Assembly: GCA_003151395.1 (NCBI GenBank)
Contig: PLXJ01000047.1
Span: forward strand, 103,487 to 138,309
Reading direction: 5' to 3'
Source: Actinomycetota bacterium
GTDB taxonomy: Bacteria; Actinomycetota; Actinomycetes; Nanopelagicales; Nanopelagicaceae
Length of the DNA stretch: 34,823 nt
Positions 8,684-16,929 of the stretch are shown here, in pieces. Within the stretch, counting starts at the first letter, position 1. Each line of letters opens with the position of its first letter. The translations under genes were made by a program, and so were the position numbers. The notes under the pieces were generated by a model. It was not told the DNA's origin. It worked only from the letters and a program-made list of their open reading frames with translations, and did no database searches.

Positions 8684-8700
8684 GTCTTATATATTAAGAC
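8684..8700. repeat. Inverted repeat in recR-lysC intergenic region
   Basis: GTCTTATATATTAAGAC has perfect 6-base arms (GTCTTA/TAAGAC) around TATAT. It lies 39 bases upstream of the lysC ATG and 31 bases after recR. There is no T-run behind it and the arms are AT-rich, so a DNA operator is more likely than a terminator. The protein that would bind is unknown. Confidence 0.4.
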
Positions 8701-8739
8701 AAATCTCATGCAGCACTCTTTCTATGTCAAAGTTCTCGC

Positions 8740-10011
8740 ATGGGTTTAATTGTCCAGAAATATGGTGGCTCCTCCGTTGCCGATGCCGAAGGCCTGAAAC
8801 GGGTCGCGGGTCGCATCGTGGCTACGAAAAAAGCTGGACATCAAGTAGTGGTGGTTGTTTCTGCAATGGGAGACACCACGGATGAGTTAATTGAACTCGC
8901 AAATCAAGTGACCCCCATGCCTTCTGGCCGTGAGTTAGATATGTTGCTGACCGCTGGAGAGCGCATTTCGATGGCGTTGCTCGCTATGGCAATTGGAAAT
9001 CTAGGACATGAGGCGATGTCATTTACCGGTTCACAAGCTGGTGTAATTACTGACTCCACTCACGGCAAAGCCCGCATTATCGATGTCGCTCCGGGTCGGA
9101 TTAGAGAAGCTCTCGAAGGTGGGCACATTGCAATCGTCGCTGGATTCCAAGGAGTTTCGCAAGATACCAATGACGTGACAACTCTCGGTCGCGGTGGTTC
9201 AGACACCACAGCTGTTGCGCTCGCAGCAGCGCTCGATGCAGATGTATGTGAGATTTATACCGACGTCGATGGCGTCTATTCTGCTGATCCGCGCGTTGTA
9301 CCAACTGCGCGCAAACTCACAACCGTTACTTACGAAGAAATGCTCGAGCTCGCCGCGAGCGGCGCCAAGGTTTTGCACTTGCGATGCGTTGAGTATGCAC
9401 GTCGTTTCAACCTTCCCATTCACGTTCGTTCATCGTTTTCAAATTTAGAAGGTACCTGGATCGTTAAGGATCACCCCGAGGGAGCAGAGGATATGGAACA
9501 AGCAATCATTAGTGGAATAGCCCACGACAAGACCGAAGCGAAGATCACTATTGTCGGTGTTCCTGATCGCACTGGAGTTGCGGCACGAATATTCCAGGCA
9601 ATCGCGGATGCCGCTATCAATATCGATATGATCGTTCAGAATGTGTCGGCCGCGGCGACCGGATTAACTGATATTTCATTCACACTACCCAAGAGTGATG
9701 GTGCAGAAGCGACCGTGTTGCTCAAAGAGATTCAAGGAGAGATCGGTTTTGCCCAACTCTTATACGATGACCAAGTCGGCAAACTTTCACTCGTCGGTGC
9801 TGGAATGCGCTCGCACCCTGGTGTTACCGCCACCTTCTTTGCCTGTCTTGCCGATGCGGGCCTAAATATTGAAATGATTTCGACCTCAGAAATCCGTATC
9901 TCTGTCATAGTTCGCGACACCGATCTTGAAAAGGGCGTTAAAGCCGCCCACTCAGCTTTTGAACTAGACACTACCGACGAAGCGGTTGTATATGGAGGGA
10001 CTGGACGATGA
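8740..10011 (+). CDS. lysC: Aspartate kinase (alpha subunit; internal beta start inside)
   Basis: Aspartokinase phosphorylates aspartate, the first step toward lysine/diaminopimelate, threonine and methionine. The 423-residue protein has the kinase domain ([11 protein letters not shown] at the start, then [19 protein letters not shown], and the [16 protein letters not shown] nucleotide region) and a C-terminal pair of ACT domains (about residues 265-410, with [27 protein letters not shown]). The ACT pair is the site of lysine/threonine feedback in relatives. The ATG at 8740 gives the usual N-terminus. An internal ATG at codon 252 has a good ribosome site, as in actinobacterial alpha2beta2 enzymes. 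The stop overlaps the asd start (ATGA), a conserved lysC-asd pair. Confidence 0.97.
   Translation: MGLIVQKYGGSSVADAEGLKRVAGRIVATKKAGHQVVVVVSAMGDTTDELIELANQVTPMPSGRELDMLLTAGERISMALLAMAIGNLGHEAMSFTGSQAGVITDSTHGKARIIDVAPGRIREALEGGHIAIVAGFQGVSQDTNDVTTLGRGGSDTTAVALAAALDADVCEIYTDVDGVYSADPRVVPTARKLTTVTYEEMLELAASGAKVLHLRCVEYARRFNLPIHVRSSFSNLEGTWIVKDHPEGAEDMEQAIISGIAHDKTEAKITIVGVPDRTGVAARIFQAIADAAINIDMIVQNVSAAATGLTDISFTLPKSDGAEATVLLKEIQGEIGFAQLLYDDQVGKLSLVGAGMRSHPGVTATFFACLADAGLNIEMISTSEIRISVIVRDTDLEKGVKAAHSAFELDTTDEAVVYGGTGR
9478..9495 (+). promoter_or_regulatory. Probable internal translation start for aspartokinase beta subunit
   Basis: GAGGGAG (9478-9484) lies eight bases before an in-frame ATG at 9493-9495, codon 252 of lysC. 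Translation from here would give a 172-residue protein starting [17 protein letters not shown], matching where the beta subunit starts in Corynebacterium-type aspartokinases. It would hold only the ACT regulatory domains. Confidence 0.7.
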
Positions 10012-11060
10012 GTAAGAAACCATCACTTGCAGTAGTTGGCGCCACCGGCGCTGTTGGAACCGTCATGCTCGATATCTTGAGTAAACGTCCTAATGTCTAC
10101 GGCGAAATCCGTTTGATTGCCTCCGCTCGTAGCGCTGGTAAAAAGCTAATGTGTCGGGGAGAAGAACTGACAGTGGTGCCAATTTCACCTGAAGCCTTTG
10201 ATGGCATTGATATTGCTATGTTTGATACGCCTGATGAAATTGCTGGTGAATGGGCTCCGATCGCTGTTGCGCGCGGAGCAGTGGTCGTGGATAACTCAAC
10301 ATATTTCCGGATGGACGACCAAGTCCCGCTAGTCGTAGTCGAAATCAATCCAGAAGCGATCAAGGATCGCCCCAAGGGCATCATCTCAAATCCAAATTGC
10401 ACCACCATGACGATGATCGTCGCCATGGGCGCTCTGCATAAGGAATACGGCCTCAAGGAGATATTTGTGTCTTCCTACCAGGCCGTTTCAGGTATGGGTG
10501 TTACGGGTCCAGAAACGCTACGAAATCAGATTTCGGCAGTTGCTGGAACTCATCTTGGCGAGCAACCAGGTGACCTTCGTACGGTTATAAAAGATTTCGG
10601 TGTCTTTCCCGCACCACTCGCCCTCAACGTTATTCCTTGGGCTGGATCGCTGAAGGCCGATGGTTATTCATCTGAGGAAACGAAGGTTCGTTTCGAGTCC
10701 CGCAAGATTTTAGGACTTCCCAATCTCAAAGTTGCAGTGACGTGTGTGCGAGTTCCAGTAATTACAACTCACTCGTTGGCTGTGCATGCAGTATTTGAAA
10801 CTGAAGTAACTCGTGCAGGTGCGCAAGCCTTACTGAAAAATTCAGCCGGAATCGAGTTGCTTGATGACCCAGAGAATGGCATCTGGCCAACGCCTGCAGA
10901 TGTTGTCAACACAGATCCCACATGGGTAGGACGTGTTCGCCGTTCATTTGATGATGATCATGCCCTTGATCTCTTTATGTGTGGCGACAACCTTCGTAAG
11001 GGTGCTGCACTAAATACTGCGCAGATCGCAGAGTTAGTCGCGGCTGAATTCAGTAATTAA
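10008..11060 (+). CDS. asd: Aspartate-semialdehyde dehydrogenase
   Basis: Asd reduces aspartyl phosphate with NADPH to aspartate semialdehyde, the branch-point of the aspartate family and diaminopimelate. The 350-residue protein starts with a nucleotide-binding fold ([16 protein letters not shown]). It carries the catalytic cysteine in [10 protein letters not shown], the substrate region [10 protein letters not shown], and the C-terminal [13 protein letters not shown] with the active-site histidine. Length fits the family. The start overlaps the lysC stop by four bases, with GGAGGG ahead of it. The stop overlaps the next gene by one base. Confidence 0.97.
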   Translation: MSKKPSLAVVGATGAVGTVMLDILSKRPNVYGEIRLIASARSAGKKLMCRGEELTVVPISPEAFDGIDIAMFDTPDEIAGEWAPIAVARGAVVVDNSTYFRMDDQVPLVVVEINPEAIKDRPKGIISNPNCTTMTMIVAMGALHKEYGLKEIFVSSYQAVSGMGVTGPETLRNQISAVAGTHLGEQPGDLRTVIKDFGVFPAPLALNVIPWAGSLKADGYSSEETKVRFESRKILGLPNLKVAVTCVRVPVITTHSLAVHAVFETEVTRAGAQALLKNSAGIELLDDPENGIWPTPADVVNTDPTWVGRVRRSFDDDHALDLFMCGDNLRKGAALNTAQIAELVAAEFSN

Positions 11061-11746
11061 TGTCGGAACATACCTCTGATTTAGTAACGGCCCGACGTTG
11101 GGCCCGTGAGATTTTGGGTGGCCAAAATCCCGCAAAGTACTATTTGGCCCCACAGAATTTTGTAGCAGCATACAGAAGCGACAAATCTTTTTCATTTTTG
11201 ATTGATGGGGATAATTTTTATAGTCAGATGTACGGTCCAAACCCTCATTTCGATGAAAGATGTATCTGGTTATCTGTTACAGGTAGCGAGCCGGATCTCT
11301 CGGGGAAGATGGTTAGCGGACGGGGTTTCCAATTCTGGGAAGCGCCAACTTCTCAGCGAGCCTCGCACATCGAACTTCTCACAAATGGGGATGAGATTAA
11401 TGCAATCATCGCAGAACACGCGCCAGATTCCTCGGTTCATCCCGGAGATCCCGAGGAGGTGTTTTGGGGTGGCGTTAGAAACGAAGAGAAAGAATTGGTA
11501 GCCCTTGCGGGCTTGGTTAAATGGCAATCTGGTTTTCATGTGATGGTTTCTGTTGTAACTCGATTGCAAGATCGGGGCAAAGGTTACGCAACTCTTCTTG
11601 CTGAAGGAATGATTTCGGAAGCACATTCATCCGGGATCGCTGAAATTGGTCTTGGAGTACGAACGACAAACACTGCGGCGCAGCGGGTTTATGAAAAAGC
11701 AGGTTTCAAGAATTTAGCTGACTTTACAAACTACGGTCGAGAGTAA
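11060..11746 (+). CDS. GNAT-family N-acetyltransferase
   Basis: A 228-residue protein. The C-terminal half (about residues 150-220) is a GNAT domain: VVTRLQDRGKGYATLLAEGMI is the acetyl-CoA-binding motif A (R/Q-x-x-G-x-G/A type, here QDRGKGYA), and VRTTNTAAQRVYEKAGFK is motif B. The N-terminal ~130 residues show no domain I recognise. The target is unknown; a protein, amine or small molecule are all possible. It overlaps asd by one base (TAATG) and so is likely co-transcribed with lysC-asd. Its last 23 bases overlap the convergent metallophosphoesterase gene. Confidence 0.82.
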   Translation: MSEHTSDLVTARRWAREILGGQNPAKYYLAPQNFVAAYRSDKSFSFLIDGDNFYSQMYGPNPHFDERCIWLSVTGSEPDLSGKMVSGRGFQFWEAPTSQRASHIELLTNGDEINAIIAEHAPDSSVHPGDPEEVFWGGVRNEEKELVALAGLVKWQSGFHVMVSVVTRLQDRGKGYATLLAEGMISEAHSSGIAEIGLGVRTTNTAAQRVYEKAGFKNLADFTNYGRE

Positions 11747-12545
11747 TCAGTGATACTTCAGGAGGAGACGCCACGCGAATTCGTGCAAATGGTGAGGTAC
11801 CCATACCAGCGGAAACATTGAGCCATGGCTCGTCTCCAACTTTTGAGACCCCTCTAGCTCGAGAATTTGGGAGATCGCAATTTGTAGTGAGCGCCTTGGA
11901 ACCGCCAAACCAAGGAAGTCTGACCTGACCACCGTGTGTGTGTCCCGCAAAAATCACGTCGAGTTGGTCGGCGGACATCGCCTCCAGAATTCGAAGATAC
12001 GGAGCGTGTGTAACACCAACTGCTAAATCACAATCTGCAGGCTCTCCAGCGACTAAAGAATAGTTATCGAGTTCGAGATGAGCATCATCTGTACCGCGAA
12101 ACTCGATTGTGGTGCCCTTAATTGTCAAGAGAGATCTCTGGTGGTTGAGGTCCTTCCATCCATATTTAATTAATCCGCCTCGAAGATCTTCAAAAGGCAA
12201 TTGATCTCCGAGGATGCGCTTCCCGTGATCTTTGAATAGATAGGAGAATGGGTTCTTTATCTGAGGCTCGTAATAGTCGTTGGATCCAAATACGAAGACC
12301 CCGGGCAGTTTTAGGAGTTCGCCCAGTGCATCCAAGACGGCTGGAACAGCGGCCTTATCTGCCAAGAAATCACCAGTGCTTATAACAAGGTCGGGTTTGA
12401 GTGATGCAAGACTTTTAATATCTGCAATCTCTTTGCGCCTAGTCGGGGTCAAATGCAGATCAGAAAAGTGCAGAATTCGAATTGCGGAGTGACCCAGTGG
12501 GAGCACAGGCAAAGTTGCTTCGCGTAGTCGGTAACTCATAGGCAT
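11724..12545 (-). CDS. Metallophosphoesterase (calcineurin-like)
   Basis: A 273-residue protein with the five-block metallophosphatase signature: FSDLHL (D-x-H), STGDF (GD), FGSNDYY (the GNH/D block, with Asp in place of His as in YkuE-like enzymes), the H of GVTHAPY, and GHTHGGQ. These residues hold two metal ions. Actinobacterial relatives next to yqeY are annotated only as metallophosphoesterases; the substrate is unknown. There is no clear signal peptide, although YkuE-type relatives are often exported or membrane-linked. The ATG at 12545 has AGGGG nine bases ahead; an ATG at 12539 is an alternative. It is divergent from yqeY with 14 bases between, and its 3' end overlaps the GNAT gene by 23 bases. 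Confidence 0.88.
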   Translation of the reverse strand: MPMSYRLREATLPVLPLGHSAIRILHFSDLHLTPTRRKEIADIKSLASLKPDLVISTGDFLADKAAVPAVLDALGELLKLPGVFVFGSNDYYEPQIKNPFSYLFKDHGKRILGDQLPFEDLRGGLIKYGWKDLNHQRSLLTIKGTTIEFRGTDDAHLELDNYSLVAGEPADCDLAVGVTHAPYLRILEAMSADQLDVIFAGHTHGGQVRLPWFGGSKALTTNCDLPNSRARGVSKVGDEPWLNVSAGMGTSPFARIRVASPPEVSLITLDRSL

Positions 12546-12559
12546 GAGAAGATACCCCT

Positions 12560-13018
12560 ATGGGACTCAAAGAGGTACTTCAGGGCGATCTCACTGAGGC
12601 AATTCGCTCCCGCGATGAGCTCAAATCTGGGACCATCCGAATGGTTTTGACTGCGATCACTAATGAGGAAGTCTCTGGCAAGACGGCGCGAACGCTCACC
12701 GAGCCCGAGATCATCACCGTTCTATCCCGTGAGTCAAAGAAGCGTCGTGAAGCGGCGGAGGCATTTGCGGATGGAGGGCGGCCAGATCGGGCGGAACGCG
12801 AAAAACTTGAAGGTGAATTCATCGTCACCTATTTGCCAACCCAGTTATCTGAAGAGGAAATCAAAAAGTTGATTCAATCGGCAATTGCGGAATCAGGCGC
12901 GTCAGGTCCGACCGGAATGGGCCAAGTTATGAAAATCGTTTCACCCAAAATTGCTGGAAAGGCCGACGGAGGCACCGTTTCTGCGCTGGTCAAGGCCGCG
13001 CTTACAGGAGGTAATTAA
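12560..13018 (+). CDS. GatB/YqeY domain-containing protein
   Basis: A 152-residue YqeY-like protein, related to the tail domain of the GatB amidotransferase subunit that contacts tRNA. Family features are the start LKEVLQGDLTEAIRSRDELK, the IRMVLTAITNEEV segment, KKRREAAEAFADGGRPD, and the C-terminal GPTGMGQVMKIVSPKIAGKADG. The free-standing protein has no established function; a tRNA-linked role is inferred from the domain. The start lies 14 bases from the divergent metallophosphoesterase, a neighbour pair common in actinobacteria. Its stop overlaps the next start by one base, after AGGAGGTAATT. Confidence 0.93.
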   Translation: MGLKEVLQGDLTEAIRSRDELKSGTIRMVLTAITNEEVSGKTARTLTEPEIITVLSRESKKRREAAEAFADGGRPDRAEREKLEGEFIVTYLPTQLSEEEIKKLIQSAIAESGASGPTGMGQVMKIVSPKIAGKADGGTVSALVKAALTGGN

Positions 13019-13185
13019 TGTCATCAATCACGAAATTTGAATACGTCACGGTCCCACTACTGACTCATGCGACGAAGCAAATTTTGGATAATTGGGGCTC
13101 CGAAGGTTGGGAACTCGTCCAAGTCATTCCCGCTCCGGGCGGCGGAGATAATTTAGTTGCCTATATGAAAAGGGTGGTTGCGTAA
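13018..13185 (+). CDS. Small DUF4177-like protein
   Basis: A 55-residue ORF (MSSITKFEYVTVPLLTHATK then QILDNWGSEGWELVQVIPAP, ending YMKRVVA). The pattern FEYVTVPL...ILDNWGSEGWELVQV is typical of DUF4177 proteins, which are short, soluble and of unknown function. AGGAGG lies a few bases ahead of the ATG, whose A is the last base of the yqeY stop. The ridA ATG follows its TAA directly with no gap. Small genes of this family sit upstream of ridA in other actinobacteria. Being this short, it is easily missed by automatic calling. Confidence 0.85.
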   Translation: MSSITKFEYVTVPLLTHATKQILDNWGSEGWELVQVIPAPGGGDNLVAYMKRVVA

Positions 13186-13644
13186 ATGGATGTTCGTGCC
13201 AAGTTAGCCGAGTTAAATCTCAAACTTCCAATTGCGGCGCTTCCTGTAGCCGCATATGTACCTGCCGTGCGAACTGGCAATTTAGTTTTTACTGCAGGTC
13301 AACTTCCGTTGGTAGATGGAAAAATTCCATTTACTGGAAAGGTGGGTGGCCCAGTCACTCCCGAGCAGGCCAAAGAGATGGCTGAGGTCTGCATACTCAA
13401 TGCACTCGCAGCCGTCGAACTAGTTGCCCCAGTGGATTCAATCGTGAAGGTCGTACGGGTGGTGGGGTATGTGAATGGAGTTCCGGGATTTATTGCCGCA
13501 CCCGGGGTAGTCAACGGAGCCTCTGAAGTTCTCATCCATATCTTTGGGGATGCGAATGGTAAACATGCCCGAAGCGCATTTGGTGTTGCTGAACTTCCCT
13601 TGGACGCCCCGGTAGAGATCGAACTCACAGTCGAAGTGGCTTAA
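13186..13644 (+). CDS. RidA family (YjgF/YER057c/UK114) protein
   Basis: A 152-residue protein of the Rid superfamily. Canonical RidA hydrolyses reactive enamine/imine intermediates released by PLP enzymes, protecting the cell from 2-aminoacrylate. Visible features are VRTGNLVFTAGQLPLVDGK, NALAAVE, VVRVVGYVNGVPGF, and the C-terminal HARSAFGVAELPLDAPVEIE, which carries the conserved arginine needed for deaminase activity. The subgroup is longer than E. coli RidA (about 130) and has the actinobacterial N-terminal LAELNLKLP. The ATG abuts the DUF4177 stop, so the three genes form one unit. Substrate choice within the superfamily is not determined. Confidence 0.88.
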   Translation: MDVRAKLAELNLKLPIAALPVAAYVPAVRTGNLVFTAGQLPLVDGKIPFTGKVGGPVTPEQAKEMAEVCILNALAAVELVAPVDSIVKVVRVVGYVNGVPGFIAAPGVVNGASEVLIHIFGDANGKHARSAFGVAELPLDAPVEIELTVEVA

Positions 13645-13769
13645 CCCGAGTTTGCTGACACTCCCGGTGGGGGCCGTCTGTAAAATGTGTAAAGAAATAT
13701 CTTGTGAATAGTTAACTTTTCTTGAGTGAACCTCTATCTTTACTTGAGAGTATTAATTAAAGTGCTTTC

Positions 13770-14915
13770 ATGAATATTCGTCGCGCCTTAATAATCGTCT
13801 CTTCACTTGCCATCACCGCCAATTTGACTGCTGCTGTTTACGCCGATCAATCCTCATCTCAATCAGCAGGCAGTCATACTTTCCAATATGTAGGTTTCCG
13901 TTCAGATGGATTCCCAGTTCTCGATTCACAGCAACAGGGAAATTTCAATAACGACAACGGTGGAAACGGCAATGGGAACTTGTCCGATGGCCAATCGTCA
14001 CAAGGCAACTCCCAAGGTGGAGATCAAGGTAATTTAGCTAACTTTGCTTCAAATTTAAGCAACACATTTAGAAAGGGATTTAGCCTCCCCGTCGGCTCTC
14101 CGGCACCGAGTCCGATTTATTGCCACGGTACTTGCACAACTTTAACTGGAACTATTTCTCTGATTCCAGTGTTTGTTGGCGGATGGTCCGGTACCGACGT
14201 CACAACATGGAATTCGGTCCTAGGCAATATTGTTACCTCACTCGGAAGTGGATCGGCAAATTCAGTTGCGCTCGCTGGTCATGTATTTAATACGACCAGC
14301 CTTTATTACACGAGCCAAGGATTGACGCCACCTTCGTTGCAGTGGGTAGCTAACACAACCGTCACAGATCCGACGGTTACTAATGTGAGTGACTCCGGCG
14401 TTGCAACAGAGATCAATACATTTATTGCAGCAAACCCGGCGATCGTTCCAACCGGGACGACCCCGGTTTATATCTATATTGGTGCCAAGACCACGCTACT
14501 TACTAGTGGATTCGGAACTAGTTATTGCGGATGGCACTCATATGGACTTGGATCAGGATCCAGTGTGCCATTCATTGCCTTCCAGGATTTCACTTCAACT
14601 TACTACCATACATGCGCCGCTCAAACATCCACACCAAATGGAAATGTCGGATTGGACTCTATGGCAAGTGTTTTGGTTCATGAAGTTGATGAGACCCTTA
14701 CCGATCCATACTTCTCCGGTTGGCTTGACTCTTCGGGCTACGAAAGCGCAGATAAGTGTGCATGGATATGGGGGCCACTTCAGAAGATCGGATCAGCTCG
14801 CTACGACATTACGCTCGGTTCTCTGAACTATCTCATCCAGACCAATTGGCTAGAAAATAATCTAGTCACCGTAAGTGGATCAGGTACCGGAAAGGCCTGC
14901 TCAATCGCTGGCTAA
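13770..14915 (+). CDS. Secreted EXORDIUM/PHI-1-like protein
   Basis: A 381-residue exported protein. The signal peptide is MNIRRALIIVSSLAITANLT with AAVYA just before a likely cleavage site near residue 25. Residues about 55-95 are low complexity rich in Asn, Gly, Gln and Ser. From about residue 110 the protein resembles the plant EXORDIUM / phosphate-induced protein 1 family: TGTISLIPVFVGGW, TPVYIYIGAKT, CGWHSY, then GNVGLDSMASVLVHEVDETLTDPYFSG in two consecutive stretches, and a closing YLIQTNWLENN with a final Cys. H304, E305 and E308 (HEVDE) look like a metal-binding cluster. Plant members affect growth and the cell wall; no bacterial activity is established. It is convergent with crp, 21 bases apart, with a 125-base leader. 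The assignment is by remembered family pattern, not alignment. Confidence 0.68.
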   Translation: MNIRRALIIVSSLAITANLTAAVYADQSSSQSAGSHTFQYVGFRSDGFPVLDSQQQGNFNNDNGGNGNGNLSDGQSSQGNSQGGDQGNLANFASNLSNTFRKGFSLPVGSPAPSPIYCHGTCTTLTGTISLIPVFVGGWSGTDVTTWNSVLGNIVTSLGSGSANSVALAGHVFNTTSLYYTSQGLTPPSLQWVANTTVTDPTVTNVSDSGVATEINTFIAANPAIVPTGTTPVYIYIGAKTTLLTSGFGTSYCGWHSYGLGSGSSVPFIAFQDFTSTYYHTCAAQTSTPNGNVGLDSMASVLVHEVDETLTDPYFSGWLDSSGYESADKCAWIWGPLQKIGSARYDITLGSLNYLIQTNWLENNLVTVSGSGTGKACSIAG

Positions 14916-14936
14916 TTACTCACTATCAAAAAAATA

Positions 14937-15626
14937 TTAACGTCCGCGCTTTGAAACGCGCTCGACGTCGATTACTAGTACGGCGCGCGGCTCGAGCTTT
15001 ACCCAGCCGCGTGCCGCGAAATCTGCGAGCGCTTTATTGACGGTTTCTCGGGACGCTCCAACTAATTGTGCAAGTTCCTCTTGGGTGAGGTCGTGATTGA
15101 CGTGCAGGCCGTCCTCTTTCTGAATACCAAATCGTTCCCCCAAATCAATGATTGCTTTTGCAACTCGGCCGGGGACATCGGCAAAAACCAGGTCAGCCAA
15201 AATTTCGTTTGATTTGCGTAACCGTTGAGCCAAGCGGCGAAGAAGTTCGAGTGAAGTTTGTGGATTGGAGGTGACAAGTCCGATAACTGCCTCATGAGCG
15301 AGTGAAACCAACCGAGCATCTGTTACTGCGGTTGCGGTGGAAGTGCGAGGTTCTGGATCAAAAAGTGAGAGTTCGCCGAACATTTCTCCTGGCCCGAGTA
15401 TTGAAAGCAAATTTTCGCGGCCATCGCCGCTCGTTGTTCCAAGTTTGATCTTGCCATGAACGACTACATAGAGTCGATCACCCTCTTGACCCTCTTTAAA
15501 AAGAACCTGACCCTTATTAAGTTTCACTGCCACCATGGATTGGCGGAGTTCGTGCGCAGCTATGTCGTCTAGTGCGCTGAAGAGCGGTGCTTTACGAATA
15601 ATGAGTTCGTCATCTTTATTAGTCAC
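14937..15626 (-). CDS. crp: Crp/Fnr-family cAMP receptor-type regulator (GlxR-like)
   Basis: A 229-residue transcription factor. The N-terminal cyclic-nucleotide domain has EGDRLYVVVHGKIKLG and the phosphate-binding cassette GELSLFDPEPRTSTAT, the actinobacterial GlxR/Crp form that binds cAMP. The C-terminal winged helix has LTQEELAQLVGASRETVNKA, whose recognition helix (ASRETVNKAL) reads TGTGA-type sites. The start is GTG at 15624-15626. It is divergent from nth, the standard actinobacterial neighbourhood. The operator at 19988-20003 in this window fits this protein. Its own upstream region (15627-15697) shows no clear Crp site. Confidence 0.94.
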   Translation of the reverse strand: MTNKDDELIIRKAPLFSALDDIAAHELRQSMVAVKLNKGQVLFKEGQEGDRLYVVVHGKIKLGTTSGDGRENLLSILGPGEMFGELSLFDPEPRTSTATAVTDARLVSLAHEAVIGLVTSNPQTSLELLRRLAQRLRKSNEILADLVFADVPGRVAKAIIDLGERFGIQKEDGLHVNHDLTQEELAQLVGASRETVNKALADFAARGWVKLEPRAVLVIDVERVSKRGR

Positions 15627-15697
15627 GGTCAGACCCTACAGCCAGACCCCACCTCGCTCCAACAGACGAGTCATGGGCAATCCTCTAGGCTTATAAA

Positions 15698-16417
15698 GTG
15701 CACGCGATTAATGTGGATCACGAATCCTTCCCCGAGAAGAGACGCCGTGCTCAAAGAATGTACCGGGTGCTGACCAAGCGCTATCCCGATGTGAAGTGCG
15801 AGTTAGATTTCCAGACCCCCTTTCAACTTTTAGTAGCGACGGTTCTCTCCGCACAATGCACCGACAAACGCGTCAATCAAGTGACCCCCGCTCTATATAA
15901 AAGGTATGGCTCGCCTCGAAAAATGGCGGCGGCTCCAATTCTTGAGCTAGAGGAGTTAATTCACTCTGTCGGTTTTTTTCACACCAAGGCGCAGAACATA
16001 AAGGGACTAAGCCAACTATTGATAACTGAATATGGTTCCAAGGTTCCAGAAACCCTCGAAAAATTAATCACCCTTCCTGGAGTGGGTCGGAAAACAGCAA
16101 ATGTCGTTTTAGGTCACGCCTTTGGCATTCCTGGCATCACGGTAGATACCCATTTCGGTCGTTTGAGTCGAATGTTTGGTTGGAGTAATTCATTAGACCC
16201 AGTCAAGGTTGAGCATGAAGTGGGAGCCTTAATTCCGCAATCTGAGTGGACCGAACTTTCACAGCGAATGATCTGGCACGGTCGACGTATCTGTCATTCT
16301 CGAAAACCTGCGTGTGGCGCCTGTCCGTTGGCGACTCTCTGTCCTTCTTATGGAATTGGTGAAGTCGATAAGATCAAGGCGTTAGCACTAGTCAAGAAAG
16401 ATGAGGCCTTTAGATGA
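15698..16417 (+). CDS. nth: Endonuclease III
   Basis: Nth is a DNA glycosylase/AP lyase that removes oxidised pyrimidines in base-excision repair. The 239-residue protein has the helix-hairpin-helix LPGVGRKTANVVLG with the catalytic lysine before it (SAQCTDKRVN), the catalytic Asp in VDTHFGR, and the [4Fe-4S] pattern C-x6-C-x2-C-x5-C (CHSRKPACGACPLATLC). The GTG at 15698 is used here; a second in-frame GTG lies 15 bases downstream, and neither has a good ribosome site. TTATAAA just before 15698 could be a -10 element for a near-leaderless transcript. The stop overlaps the next ATG (ATGA). Confidence 0.95.
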   Translation: MHAINVDHESFPEKRRRAQRMYRVLTKRYPDVKCELDFQTPFQLLVATVLSAQCTDKRVNQVTPALYKRYGSPRKMAAAPILELEELIHSVGFFHTKAQNIKGLSQLLITEYGSKVPETLEKLITLPGVGRKTANVVLGHAFGIPGITVDTHFGRLSRMFGWSNSLDPVKVEHEVGALIPQSEWTELSQRMIWHGRRICHSRKPACGACPLATLCPSYGIGEVDKIKALALVKKDEAFR

Positions 16418-16929
16418 AACGAATTCTGCTCTTGGCACTTATTCTTTCCAGTGTTCCATTTACCGCGCAGGCAAGCACAGGGGTGGTCGCCGGTTGTCAA
16501 ACAATTGCGGTTGCCAAAAGCGCGACCAAAGGAATTTCTTTGCCTTGTTTAGATAACAAGTCACACATTACTTACCAAGAGATCCGAGGTCCCGTTGTCG
16601 TCAACGTCTTTGGTTCTTGGTGCGAACCATGTAATCAGGAGATCCCGCACTTTCTACAACTTCAAGCGCTCCACAAGGTCGCCATTGTTGGAATTGATGT
16701 CGAAGAAACCAATATGCAAGCCGGTCGCAATTTTGTTATCAAAAAGGGCATCACTTGGCCGATTCTTTACGATACGACTAGCGTAACCCGCGGAATTTTT
16801 GGTTTGGGGGTTCCGGTCACCTGGTTTATCGATGCGAAAGGTAAAGTCACTTACAAACAGATCGGTGTGATCACCTCAACGGCGGAGTTAAAGTCAGAGG
16901 TCACGAAGTATTTGAAGATCAAATTATGA
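16414..16929 (+). CDS. TlpA-like exported thioredoxin/redoxin
   Basis: A 171-residue protein with a signal peptide (MKRILLLALILSSVPFTAQA, cleavage near residue 20) and a thioredoxin fold. The redox motif is WCEPC within NVFGSWCEPCNQEIP, the cis-Pro loop is GVPVTWFID, and the helix after the CxxC is typical of TlpA/ResA. It likely reduces disulfides on extracytoplasmic proteins or serves cytochrome c maturation. It overlaps nth by four bases and the next gene by four bases. Actinobacteria commonly encode nth, this redoxin, a NUDIX hydrolase and MarP in a row; the NUDIX gene is absent here. Confidence 0.9.
   Translation: MKRILLLALILSSVPFTAQASTGVVAGCQTIAVAKSATKGISLPCLDNKSHITYQEIRGPVVVNVFGSWCEPCNQEIPHFLQLQALHKVAIVGIDVEETNMQAGRNFVIKKGITWPILYDTTSVTRGIFGLGVPVTWFIDAKGKVTYKQIGVITSTAELKSEVTKYLKIKL

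Noticed and set aside
8654-8739. Lysine riboswitch upstream of lysC
   Set aside because: The gap is only 86 bases, too short for the aptamer, and no matching stems are seen.
11724-11746. Frameshift or assembly error at the GNAT/metallophosphoesterase junction
   Set aside because: The 23-base overlap is between two intact convergent genes with normal C-termini, in keeping with the compact genome.
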